DNA of 53,657 nt, taken from Dissophora ornata. Lineage: Eukaryota > Mortierellomycota > Mortierellomycetes > Mortierellales > Mortierellaceae. Of the stretch, positions 22,304 to 35,017 are shown piece after piece (positions within the stretch are counted from its first letter, which is position 1; each line of letters starts with the position of its first letter). The notes under the pieces were generated by a model. That model made no database searches. It was not told where the DNA came from and was given only the letters and a program-made list of their open reading frames with translations. The DNA lies in contig MU616699.1 of assembly GCA_025201705.1 (NCBI GenBank), positions 1-53,657 of the forward strand, read 5' to 3'. The translations under genes and the position numbers were made by a program.

Positions 22304-25300
22304 CTACTTGTGCGATCTCCAGATCCAATACGACAACGTGCGAATAATGTCGCCAACGTGCTCCGACTCGATCGCGTTGTACCCACTCTTGGGCTCGCGA
22401 CTTACCGAGAACACACGCACATTCGCATCCCCGTCATCATATCCGTCTTCATCTTCATCCTCATCCTCATCATCCTCCTCGTCTCCTTCATCATTGTCCT
22501 CATCGCGGTTCTCATCATACTCCATACCGTCATCATACTCGTCCTCACCGCTATCATTCTCATCTTCACGGGCACTCACACTACGGCCTCCATCGTCCAA
22601 AGAGTCCACCACCGAGTCACCATCGCCACCAGCGCCGAACCGCTCAGATCCCGTTGTCCAAGGACGCTGTCTCCTCAACTTTTTGTCGCCATCAGCGCCG
22701 CCACTGCGTCGTCGACGGCTCTGGCTACTAAGACTGGCGCTGCTCAGCTGTCTCGTACGTTGTGTGCTAGGGCCATCTGGGTTCAGCAAACTGCCAAAAT
22801 TACCACCGGTGGCTTTGGAAAGACTTGTTCTCTGAGATCCCATGCCGCCGGTCGCCTGCGTGGTCGTTGTCGTCATCGACTGTACATCATCCTCGACGAC
22901 CACACTTGGAGCCCGCGAACTTGCCTTACTTTGATTGGCTTGGGGTTGGAATTGAGCAATGGGTGCAATAGAAGACTCCCGACTTCGCGAAGACTGAAGT
23001 CGGCTTGCAACTTTCGACACAGCCAAGGACGCTGCGCGCGCGATCGAAGTCATGGATGAGACACGACTGGAAGTCTCTGAGAATGAAGGTTGCGTTACTT
23101 GTGGATAATGCTGCTGAGGAGACATGACAGGCGGTTGGGTCTGTGGAAGTGGTGAGGATGGCTGCGAGGATGAGAGTAAGAGTGCCTGGAGCTGAGAATG
23201 CGACTGAGAGTGTAGCCTGGATCTTGAAGAAGACGATCCTCCAGAGACTTGTCGGTCGAGTTTCGTATACAAATCGCCTGCCGACGCTCGCATCTGCCCA
23301 CCTCGAAGCGAAGGCGCTTTCAATGACAACGACTCCTGTACCCCTTCACCGATGCCATTCCCAGATCCCGGAGTGTTCATGTTGATCACAAAATGCACCA
23401 GTAGATCTCGATTGTGTGGGTTAAAGATCACGAGATGGCGGCGAGCCTTCTGTGACTTGAGACTCCGTGCAGTTGATCCTCGTCGACCGAGCAGTGAGAA
23501 TCCGCTAGCAGACGGGCCTGGCCCGAGACTAGATACCGCAGGGCCCGGGGATTGGGTCTCGTCATGTTCCATAAATTCTCTGGCCCACCGAGCATAGTAT
23601 CGGGCCAAGAACGTCAGTACTTCGTCCCAGTCGATTCCTGGTGCCATCACAATCTCTTGGAAATCCGGCTCCATCTCCTTGAGAGGTGTGCTGTGGAATC
23701 GTTGTCCAAGCGCCAAAAAGTCAGAAAAGCCAAGTTCAGCACTGCTTGCGGACATACTGTCGTGCCGAGCGCCATGGTGCCGACCGCTGTTGTGCAAGAG
23801 ATAATCTCCAGTTTCAGCCGAGGGCATGCCTCCAGGGGTATTGACAGGATGCGAGGCTGCAATCAGCGAAGAATTCGATCCTGTCAGGATCACCCCTGAA
23901 TTGCCAATCTTTCCCTGCAAAAGCATCTCCCAAAGCGAATCTCGATCAAAGAACTGTGCTGCCTGCTTCAACATCATATCCAATCGAACTTCAGCTGCAC
24001 GGACAACGTCGCCGAGCACAGCACTCTCAGTGATCCGCTCCTGCAGCTCTGTCGAGTCCATGAACCGTTCTCCTCCAATGTTGCATTCCTGCGGTTGCAC
24101 CTCGGCGTTGTTGACATCTGGATTAGAGAGCACACATCCCTGCTTTGATCCAGATTGTGCTCCATCTTCATCCGCCGCTCCTTCCACTGTCTGCAATTGG
24201 TTGGCAATAGCACTCGATCGGTTCGCTAAACCACTTCCAATGCCTGGGTTGACTAATCCGGAGCTGCCGCTTTCGCGCACGACTGAGACATCACGACTGG
24301 CGCCCAACAAGCGATCTCTGGCGCCTAGAAGAGGTCCATGACGCTCCTCCAGTTTCTTGACAACCTCTTCCTCTCTCAAGATTATGAGATAGTAGTGTAC
24401 CGTGAGTCCCATGCTGTCCTGCTCACCATCCGAAAGCACCAACATATACTCAACTCCACCCTCCTCCAAAATTGCTGTCTCTTTCACATTGTAGCTCGAC
24501 CGACTGGTCGTCATTCTACGCGAGGCCCTCTTTGTGTTTAAACAGCTCTCATGGCTGGTGTGTCGTGCATGAGGTCCAAAGGGCCGTCTCTCAGGGTTGG
24601 GCGGCAGCCCTCCCCTATTCGCACCGACCCCAAAGCCCTTCAATCCTTGACCTACGCCCTCACTTACGAACCTCTGATGCTCTGATCTATCATCTGCAGC
24701 ACGATGGCTGCCTCCAAAGCCAGCCAAGAGGTCACGGCCTGAGACAAAGCAAGATCTAGGTCGATTCTGATGATGAATGACCTGGAATCCATATCGCTGC
24801 GGGTTCTTGATCACGTACTCAAACAAATGTCCTGGCAGCTCAGTTTCCCCTGGCGCAACATTTGTCCGGTACACTCCACGGTACACTCTATTCCTGGAGT
24901 AGGCCGCAGGACGCGAGTGATATTGCAGAAACTGATGCAAGACATCCAACAGATCGAACGAATACGGCAACGAGGACGACGGTGCAGACGTGAAACCCAG
25001 CCCAGCGTTTGGAGGTGTCGGCACCCCCATCTTTGAGGATTCCATCAGAATCCGGTGAATATATCGTAGATGGAAATCGTACACGAAGCTGTTGACATGG
25101 ATTCGGTCCTTGAATCGGGCGCATTGCTCAGTAAAGAGTCTCAGACTCTGCTTATTGGCCTCCGCGGTTGCAAATCCCGGTGCTGCTACCTTGACTCGGC
25201 CATAGCGTCGATTCAGCGTATAGAGCGTCACGCACACAAACATGCCCTGCAGCCGAACCTCGCACATGATCGATCCCCCTTGGAGCGACTTGAACAAGAA

Positions 25301-28300
25301 CGCGGCGGGACTGGGGACTGACAACGATTGTGAAACTGTGAACTGGGACATGAAAGACAGCTCTTCCGACTGCGAGACCTCGAAAGGCTTGTCAAACTTG
25401 GAGTTTCCATACATCAGAAGCTGCATGCCCACAGTCGCCAGATACTGACTGTATTCCTTCATAAACGTGTCCGCCAGCGCACTATACCAGCGTGCAACAG
25501 GGTCAGCCGCAGGCGCAAAATCGCTTCCAGGTCTTGAAGGATCTGCCTTGGCATTTGTGCCTTGACCCAATATTCCAAAAGAGGAGGACTGTGTGCCACC
25601 AGCACCGGAAGGGCACTTGGTAAGTCGGAACAATGAGGACGAAAATTCCGTAAATAAGAGTGGCGTCCGGCAGAAGTGGAGCAATCGAGATGAACGCAAC
25701 ATGATCGCCAGATCGGACGTAGTCATATTCTCGTGCAACGCGTTTGGGGATCCCTTTCGGTCCTTATATCGCCGTGACCACTTTTGGTAGACATTGTATG
25801 CATTCTGCTGGCCCTCCGCGTTCTTTGTATGGTACGTGAACGTATCTAAGAAGGGCTTTCCATGGCGCTGGACCTCGTCCTGAACCTGATGCTCGTCGCG
25901 CGGAGTCTCAAGTGGTTCTAGACAGTAGTCGCGCAAGATCTGGTCCACATCCAGTCCTGCATTTATGATCGCACTGGCTGTAGCAGAGTTCTGTTCTGAG
26001 GATTGGGCCTGGCTATGTGATAGTGACTGTACATGGACATGCGATGTTGACCCAGTAGCAGGATTTGGTCGCGCAACCAAGGACAGGGAGCTGGAGGAAG
26101 CCTTTGGGGGATCCGGGCGACTATCCTCATTGCCATACAGACTAGTTCCCACATTAAGAGACCGTGTTCGGTTTGGGAATTGATCTTCCACGAGACTTGC
26201 CAGACCGGCAGCGTCGGACACAACTGTCGATGTTAGCAGCGACTTGGGGGATGTGGTAGTTTTCGAGACAGTAGGCGTGCTACTGTTGGTCTCTGGGTGG
26301 ATGGTTCGCAAGTTTAAGCTAAGATGAGGCGAGTTTTGCGGTGGGACGCGAGGGTGGTTGTAGATCATGCTGGAAGTAACTGCAGGGGTGGGATGGGTCG
26401 CGATGGGCACACTGGGCGTCTGTGATGGAGACAACATCGAAGGCACATGGTGGAAGAGTCCCATCTTCTGCAGTAGAATATTGTCGAGCAGACGCATGCG
26501 ATCCCTGTGCCACTTAACGACCTTCTCGATCGCTGAAAACATAAATTCGTGGTATGTCTTCCCCCAGTTGTAAGTGTAGGCCTGCAATCCAAATCCATGG
26601 GCCGTTATGACGACAAAGCAATTACGCGTTAACATCGTCTCATCCTGACCACTGGCCGTGATAGCGTTCGCATACATCTTGATATCCTCAAGCTGGCGCT
26701 TCGGATGCTGCTGAGACGAATGAGTCGACGTCTTGTGTGAGTGGTGCAAACTCTGGCCTTCTGCAAGTGAGCTGCGACGAGAGTGGCTGCGATCGCTTCC
26801 CATGCTCGTTCGTCTACCATAATAGCTCGAGCTAGAGCCATCGCCCAGATCTTGAATACCTCCAATAAGAATAAATCGAATGCTGGTCATGTCCCCAAAC
26901 GACTTTCGTGCCCCGCTGGAAGCCTTGTACTCCTTATAACGGTCGCAGTCCGCCATGGATCGGATCAGCAGAGGCGAAAATTGAACACTGACATCTGTCA
27001 GGATTTCATCCAATTCTAACAGGAATGAGTCCATGATCCAGGGCGGCATCGAGTACTGCAGCGCCAAAGACTGAACCGCAGGATTTTTCCATTGGTACGA
27101 ATGCTGAAGGACCTTGAAGGACGGGTCGATAAAGTTCTTTTGGATGCGCTCGCCAATGAGAGGTTCGCCGTCAAGCTCATCAATGTCGTTCTTCCTGTCG
27201 CGTGCACTAGGGCAGAGGCCTTGGGCAATTGAAGTTTCAATAATGTCATCGCAAAGACTTTGTCGGAAGCTCAGACAGATAGTCTCCAGCAACTTCTGGG
27301 CATTGACCAACCCCTGCGCCCAGACCTCGATCGCAAGGCTATACTTAGACGGCTTCAAATCACTCGAGTTCTGGGATGAAGCGAAGTACTTTTCTATGTC
27401 CTCCTTGTCGTGGTCGCCTTCCTGGTACCCCACCTCAAAGACGGGCTTTCCATCCTGTCCAAGCACTGTGAGGCAAACACCAGCTACGCCAATTCCCACA
27501 TGGGACTCAACCGCCGTCGGCGGCCGACCCTGGACAGCATTGTAAAAGAATGAAAAGTCGCCAATCTGCAGCTGGTGCGAGTGACTAGTCCTAAGTTATA
27601 AAGTATCAATTGCATCAGTGTTTTGATCAACGTGTTTAGGTAGTTGCAGCAAGTAGTTAAGCAACCTGAATTACCTGTCGTGTGATCTGTCAGATGTTGA
27701 CAAACGACCATACCGGTTACGATAGTATTTTGTCAATGCGCTGACCTTGTCTGGCCCCGCCAGCGGGCTGAGATACAGACAAAGGTTTTGCTTCAGGTAC
27801 ATCAGGAAAGCAAAGGGCACGTTGATGAACTGTGGAATTTCCAGAACCTGACGCATGGGCTTCAGTCGCTCGACTGGTAGAATAAAGTCAACATCCTACA
27901 GGCAATGCCATTTTATGTCATTAATAAAGGAATTCCATCTTCAAATTTGACAACATGCGACCAGTATAACTGACGATAAAGACTTACTGCTTGAGTCAAC
28001 TTCAAGGTCGTGTTGCGGGAGAGGAAAGTCGATACCACGGAAAGGACAACCGAATTGTAAAATCTACTCTCCAGCATGACGAACAGTTCCTCGGTCACTT
28101 TCTTGCCTGGGGGTTCAACACCATACACCTCTATGACCAACTCTCGCGTTTCTGTCCTGATAACTGGTGGGGTCGCCACTTTAGATCCGGGTGAAGCTGT
28201 GGGTGATGGGCGAGGACTGTTCACACGGGATACTGAATCCTCCAGATTCTGGGTTGTTACTGGGGCATGGCCACCAAAATCTTCTCCCTTGCCGACAGAC

Positions 28301-31300
28301 AAGTGCGGCCCTTTAGCATCATCGGCAGCTGGCGTCGAGGACTCTTGTTCGGGCTGGACCTCCACCTCGCTCAGCCTCAAAAATACAACCGTTTTCTTGG
28401 TCTGATCATGGTCGTCTTGGCTTTCCACCACGAAAAAGTTTTTGCGGTTATGCACAGCGAATGGGTGGAGGCCAAGAAGGGCAACGCTTATTGCCGCCTG
28501 TCCAGGCTTGACACGCCAATGTAGCGGCCAGGCTACGCGATAGACTAGCGGACACGCAAACTCACCGGGCTTGAATTTCCTCTGGGTCTGACTCTCGTCG
28601 GCAGGTTTCGATCCGCCAGTGACAAGAACATCGTCCTCTTGTGAAAGTTGGTCAGACTCGGAGCTCGATTCCGAGTCTGCGTTCGGATCGGTATCATCGC
28701 CGGGAACAAGATACGTGCTGCAGTATCTGGTTTCATTCAGCGACTGCAGAAGAGTAAGCTGGTTGACCTTGACACATAGCTCGCTGATAGCCTTGCGCGC
28801 GTGACTCAGAATGCCTTTGCATGCCTCCTCTGACAGTGACTTTGAGAAAAAGTACATCTGCACAAAGTTTTCCTTTGGAACCAGAATCAACCAGAACGAA
28901 CGTTTTTTCCTGGGCAGAGTCTGACCGTTACCATTCTTCTGTCTCAAAGTAGACCTCTTAGTCGGCTTCGGGTTCGGCAGGATAACAATTCCCAGACCAT
29001 GGCAGAGATCATTTGAGGATGATAAAGACGAGTTTTCCTCAAGACTGCCCGAGAGAGACGGAAGATCCTCATTCTGAGGTTCAACCTTAGTTTGGCCTGT
29101 TGAATCCTCCACGTCATCTCCAGCAATTTCTGTGTCGACCAAATCATCTTCTTCTACAGCGTCATCGCCTTCTGTCAAGTAAAAGTACTGTCCGACCTGG
29201 TGTAGCTCGTATGGGTGCATTTTGGCTCGTCCAAGTTCCTGCATGAAAATTTCGTGACCTCGCCTCCTTTTCACAAACGTCAGCGGCAGTATCATCGCTG
29301 TCGGGAAGCTTACAAAGTTGCTCTTCGTCTTCAGCTGCGTTTCGATCAAGCCTAGAATATCGACCGTCACCGGCGTCATGTTCAGCAAGCCATGCATGAC
29401 TTCTTCTTTTACCAACCATTCCAATCGCGCCTCTGTATCAACAAGCGCATCCACCTGAGTCGATTCCAGGCTTGGGAAGAGGTGTTGAAGACTGCGAGTG
29501 CCTGCCAGCTGGCTGCTATCGATGTTGATCTTTGTCTCAGAGTCGACCGTCTTTAATGTTGGCCCGGCGTAGTCCTCGGGCATCGGTAGCGTAGAGACTA
29601 CAAGGTGCAGAATAGCGATCGTGCCGTCTGAAGAATCGACGGGGCGTGAATCAAGCCCGATGTTGGAAGGGGCGTAGTCGTATTCTCGCGATCCTGCATC
29701 TTTGTAGATGTACGATACAGGGAGTTCATTGACCGGGAACGTGACGGATGGCTTTAGGTTGGTACGCTCGAGTTCGGATGCTGGAGTAAGGGGTTTCTGA
29801 AATGAGCACTCAAGATGTAAAAACAGAGGTCGTTCTGCACTCTCAATAACTTCCGCAAGTGCATCCTCCATGTCGGCGTCGATAGATCCAGAGCGAGAAA
29901 CACTAGGCGATCTCTTTCTTGACCTTGGTTTTGTTAGCTTTGCTCCGAGCCTTCGCAATAGAGGTCGATAAAAGTAGGTGTGATCCGAGCCTGATACAGG
30001 GGCCAGTTCGAATGAGTGCTTGAGGACATTCATGAACCGTGTCTTCAGCTCGAACGATTCATCCCTAGTACATGAAGCCATCAGAGTGGAAAGTTAGCAG
30101 CTTATTGCTTACTGTCCGAGCACGATAACAGACGAAAAGAGAGAGACGCTGCTCACCTTAGCGTGCCAGATCGTCTTCCTTGCTCCAGTGTGTTCAGAAA
30201 GCCAGAAATGTTGATATCAATAGTTGTCCTGGTGCAAATCTGGCAGGCCTTTTTCAGATCTGAGCTCTGGACCACATGGCCCTCAATGAGCGAGGCATAG
30301 ATAGCTTTGGCAAAGCTGTGCGAGTACGCTTGACTAATTGAGTCGATTAGCTGTAGTGTAGATTCCTGGACCCTTGCCTTCCCTTGATCTTCGTTGACAA
30401 TAGGCTGAAGGAGCATTGGTTGCTGGTGTACCACAGGTCCAAGCGACATCGGATGAAGCTCAAACAAGGCCATGCTTTGTTCTAGCGCGTTGGTATTGTA
30501 CTCCGAAACGTCTGATAAGGGTTTGCTCCGGAGACACTCAAACATAAAGCAGCTCATGAAGTCTTGTCGTGCCTGTTCCATGCACATGTCTTTATCTCTT
30601 GTCGGCAACGAGCGCAGTTTTGTTAGATGCGTGATGACTGACCCGAGCCTCGGTACAATGATAAGACGGAAAAATTTGGCGTTGAAGCTCTTGACGAAAC
30701 AACGAATATCCTGGAATGAGTAGGCGCAATGGAAGGTCATCAGTGTCTCCCGGACTTCTGGGCTGCGCTGTATGGAAGTTTTGAGATCCAGGAAGAATTG
30801 ACTGCAAGCATCGTCTTCGTTTCCTGGCATGATCTCTCCGTCTGCAAGTTGTGAGAGTGACCTTTCCATGAATAAATGGAGTATAGCGAGATCGCGGTCT
30901 ACACAGCAAAGCTCACGAAGCTGGTCCTTGTACTCGGCAACAAGATCGGTCTCGCTTGGCATCGCCGCTTCAGCTTCCAGAAGAGACTGATTAAGACTAG
31001 TCGTGCTGGCATTCCTTGTCAACAAAAGTTCCTTGTTGCCACTCGAGGCAACCGCAAGCGAGTTAGGAGCACCCTCAGCAACTAAAGTCGTTCCAAGGCC
31101 TAAAGTGTGGATGCACTTCCTGGGCGGTTGTTGCATGTCGATAATGTGGTCCTCCTTGAACAATGGAATCCACCGTGGAGCTTCGTACGCAAGAGTGATG
31201 AGTCGTTGCTGTCTTAACAAGGTGGCTGGATCGAAGAGCCAAGGATACATGAATCCACGCTCCGGAAGCGAGCTCACTTCGGGTCGAAGACGAAGTCGGC

Positions 31301-34300
31301 CAATAGTGTGGATCGCCTCGTACGTTGCCAGTCGAGACAGCACAAACCTATCCACAGCAATGATCTGCGCCTTAGTCCTGTCAAACAAGTTATTGCGATG
31401 CGCATCCAAAGACGGCTCCATCCACAATTCTGTCACGAGTTCGCCAGTGACCGGACCTCGGAAGACGAGGTACTGAATCGAAGTTGAGCCACGAAGAAGC
31501 GATCCCTCCTGCTCTAGCAATTCGACCTCCTTGTAAAACACCACACGGTCTGGGAGTGCGGACGCCAACATGAATCCTTCCCCTATGCGTTGTGCGCACA
31601 GGTACTGGAACGCCAAGTCCTGGCTGGCCATGTAACCGTTCTCTGCAAGGTAGGCCGAGTCTCGCACCTGATCCTTCCATCCCCAATGTTTGTGCACGAG
31701 ATACGAGCGCATTACTGACTCCTCTCCAATGGGCTCTGATACATGGGTATGGAAATCGGTCAAGTGTGCCTCTGGGATCTGGCTGAGAGGAGCTTCATAC
31801 ATCAAATGTCTCATCAGCAGACGATGCACAGGTCGCTGGCAGCGAAGCGCCTTGGCTTGTAGGATCTCTGACTCCGTCTTCGAGTTGCCGCCCAGCTCCG
31901 ATTGCACTGCTTGGAGGTTGTAGATCTTTTCCTTCAAGTTCTTTGTGATTAATCTCCTTTGTGACAATTCTACACCGAAGAACCGGAGCTGAACCCGCAG
32001 AATCGCGACGTTGGGTTCATTGAACAAACGCAATTCACAGAACTGTGAACTTGCTGCACTGTGTGGAGTCTTCTCCGGTGACTGGTATGTTTGAATGTAG
32101 GTGTCCCCTATGGTGAACGATGCCCAGGTGTTCCTGATATCGCTTCGGATCCCTTTGACGGTAGCCTCCAGCCCTTCGCTGTATTTTACAAGGGTGTTTT
32201 TGGTGTCCAGGGTCGAGGGTAGGAACGCTGGAGGCGGAACGACCACTAAGGCGTCAAATTCGTACTCGTTGTACCATCCGCGGCTGTACTGAGAGTCGGC
32301 ATCTTTTGCAAGACCTGACCATTGCTCCGATATACGAGAGAGGTACGTTAACAGGTCTTCCCTTTCCCGCTCCGGAGATGTCGCCCCATAACTCAGTTTG
32401 CGGGATCTCTCCTTTAACTTTGCCCTCTGAGTGTGGACAGCTTGGTTGGCTGATACGTGGGAGTTGCTGAGGCCCCGCAGTGTTACATCTGAGTCGCTCA
32501 GCCCAATTATGTAACGATGGATTCGGAGCACTTTGGCGTAAACAGAATGGTTGGCGTTGACGGAGACGCTCTGCGAATTCAGAAAATAGAGTGCGAATGC
32601 TTGGTAGGCAATGATATCGATGTCAATCTTTGGTGAATCAAATCGGCTAAAGAAGTTGGAGGAGCAGTTTTCCTTGGAAACATGGCCCTTCAGTTTGTAC
32701 TGGATTGTAATATTTGGTAGCCATGCCAGCGTCATCGTGATCATATATCGTTCCAATGAGGGCCGCTCCCTATCCGGTGCTATAAAGACACCTTTTATCC
32801 TGAACCCTTGCCTGATTCGGGCTGCCACCAACTTCACCACGGGTATATTAATGTGGTACTCCTTGCAACTTGTCTGCATCATCTTAACTGGCTCCGGCTG
32901 GCTTTTAGGATCCCAAGGAAAGTTGGCCAGGGTATAGCCTGCGGTGTCTTCCCGGTCATCGATATCGTCCAGCCCTGGGCGTGGCTTGAGTAGACAAAGC
33001 TCACGGATGAGGAACGCACGGTGGTACATATTGGGCGCGACTCGATTAGTGTTTGGACCACGCCCTTTGTCGGTAGAGATGCAGTCCTGAGAGTACATGA
33101 ATTTCCCTAGTGTAGCCTCAGCGACGAACCGAAGTGCCTCCGTGTCCTGAATAAATCCCCAGTTGCAGCCTGGAACTGCCTCGTTGTGGTTTCCGAGTTG
33201 AACGATAGAGCACGAGACATCTAGCTCCATAAGTCGCCGTAGAATTGTACTTCCATGTAGTAAATTGGACTTGACAACACCGTCGGTGATGACTACCAGC
33301 GAGGGTGAGGCGGATGTCGACATCATGCCCAGAGCAAACAGACCAGCTGTCAGCGTATAGGACAAATTGGCACCCGACAATCCTACGCCCCAAGACTTGC
33401 GCTGACTGATGTCGTCCTCCACGTCCAATTCCGTATTCACATCGGCCATACTGTCTTCTACTGCTAGGGAGTACCCTAGCTTATCACGAGTTCTCCGCAG
33501 TTCACCTCGGAATTTGGAAAGCCGTGCCTGAAATTTTGCGAGCTGCACTCTGAGAACCTTCAAGACGTTGTGTAAGTTGGTCTCCGTTAAGACGACATCC
33601 TGCAGTAGCACTTTCATTGTTGGGAAGTTGGCCAGCATTTCTCCCGTGTGCAAGTTGCTCGCAAACTGCGAGCACTCTGCAACGACGGTGATATGGATCT
33701 CAGACTATGATTTGTGAAACACTGTTGGTTAGGAAACCACACCGTATTCTTCAGCTGAGATCAGCAGCCCGTTAGCATCCAAGAGCAGAGTGGGGTCATA
33801 CCTGGACAAAATCCTCTTCCATTCCTGGACACGAGAATCGCTCCGAGAGTCCTGCCAAGCATTTTGTGAGGCTACGAGGAAAAAGAAGGTCGGAGGGTAA
33901 GTCATTCATCATCAGTCGAAGTCTACAGCGAGTCAAACACTAAATGAAAAATTGTACTCACGTTTCCATGACTTGGCCCATGACAATTTTCGATCCGCCA
34001 GAGTCCACAGTGAGCACCGACGAACTGACATCGACCATGAAAACGGTCCGATACTGTTTGCTGACGTAGAACACGCGGGTTTGAGGTACGAACCTCATTG
34101 CCGAAATAGCATGCTGTTGCTTCGTCTCGGTCCATGGTAGGTGTTTATCTGTTGAGGCATGTACAACACTGATGCACTGCTTTTTCATAGTGAGCGAATG
34201 AAGATCTTGGTGAGCATACCAAACAACTCCTCGCGCCTCATATCCACGACCCAATGCCAACCAATCCTGTGTTTCCTGTTACTCACCTTCGACTCCAGAG

Positions 34301-34754
34301 ACTTAACAGGCGCAAACAAATTTCTCAGCAATGACATCTCGAGGTCCGACCGCGACATCATTTCCTGGTTTTCGATGGAGATAGCAATGCTTTTTGCGTC
34401 TTCCATAGGTAACTGTGGGCCGTACTTCAACGCCTCAGAGCTAGATAGGTCTGTCGATTGGAATGCATGCGGATTTGATGAAGCGTGCTCAATGGTAGGG
34501 ATAGTGGCATTTCTCAGAGCTGGAGACGTGGCCTTTGGTGAAGGTGAGGACGAAGAGGAGGATGAGGTTGCGGCTGAGGCTGACGATGATGGTGATGAGG
34601 AAGTTGATGCATTCCGGTTAAGTAAGATCCGATTCTGCTGTAGGGCATTGCTGCCATTGCCGCTGCTGATGCTTGGTACGGGTGTGGATGTGTCGCCACC
34701 CATGTTGCTTGTGGACTCGTCAGAGTCCTCTTGAAAGTAATAACTGTGGGACAT
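22304..34754 (-). CDS. SZT2: SZT2 homologue, large subunit of the KICSTOR complex
   Basis: Seven exons: 34754-34287, 34236-33962, 33871-33802, 33704-30157, 30064-27988, 27895-27675 and 27590-22304, giving 3,981 aa with all phases consistent (human SZT2 is ~3,400). SZT2 hallmarks in order: a Ser-rich start, then QYRTVFMVDVSSSVLTVD (~200), a VWA-like segment SLVVITDGVV (~410), SIVQLGNHNEAVPGCNWGF, a step similar to human FIAMATFGSYL, and MYHRAFLIREL. The C-terminal third has RRLVIFNPHNRD-like strands, Ser/Gln-rich spacers and a ~50-residue Asp/Glu run before the end. Family knowledge: SZT2 holds GATOR1 at the lysosome so TORC1 responds to nutrient loss. That role here is inferred. The start follows the family N-terminus but is not certain. 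Confidence 0.9.
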
Positions 34755-35017
34755 TCAAGGCGGGAAGCGTGTGAGTTTGATTGAGGCACGGACAATTGCT
34801 TCCCTTTCTCCAATCGATGGGTCTCTGTCTAACCTTGCCATGGCCGTGTGCTCGAGAGAGTTATTGGGTGGGACTGGAAGCTCGCGGTGGAGGGAACTCT
34901 CAAAAGACGGTAATCTGTCCAAGACTGCAAATTTGCATTGTAATACGCCACTCCTTTGCACCGACGCTTGGCTCTAAACATTGTTTATTGTGCTCTTCTC
35001 CACTGAAGGCCGGATCT

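Noticed and set aside
22310..23059. Long plus-strand open frame of 249 codons
   Set aside because: It is antisense to the acidic and Ser-rich C-terminal exon of SZT2. It has no domain and arises from biased codons in low-complexity sequence.
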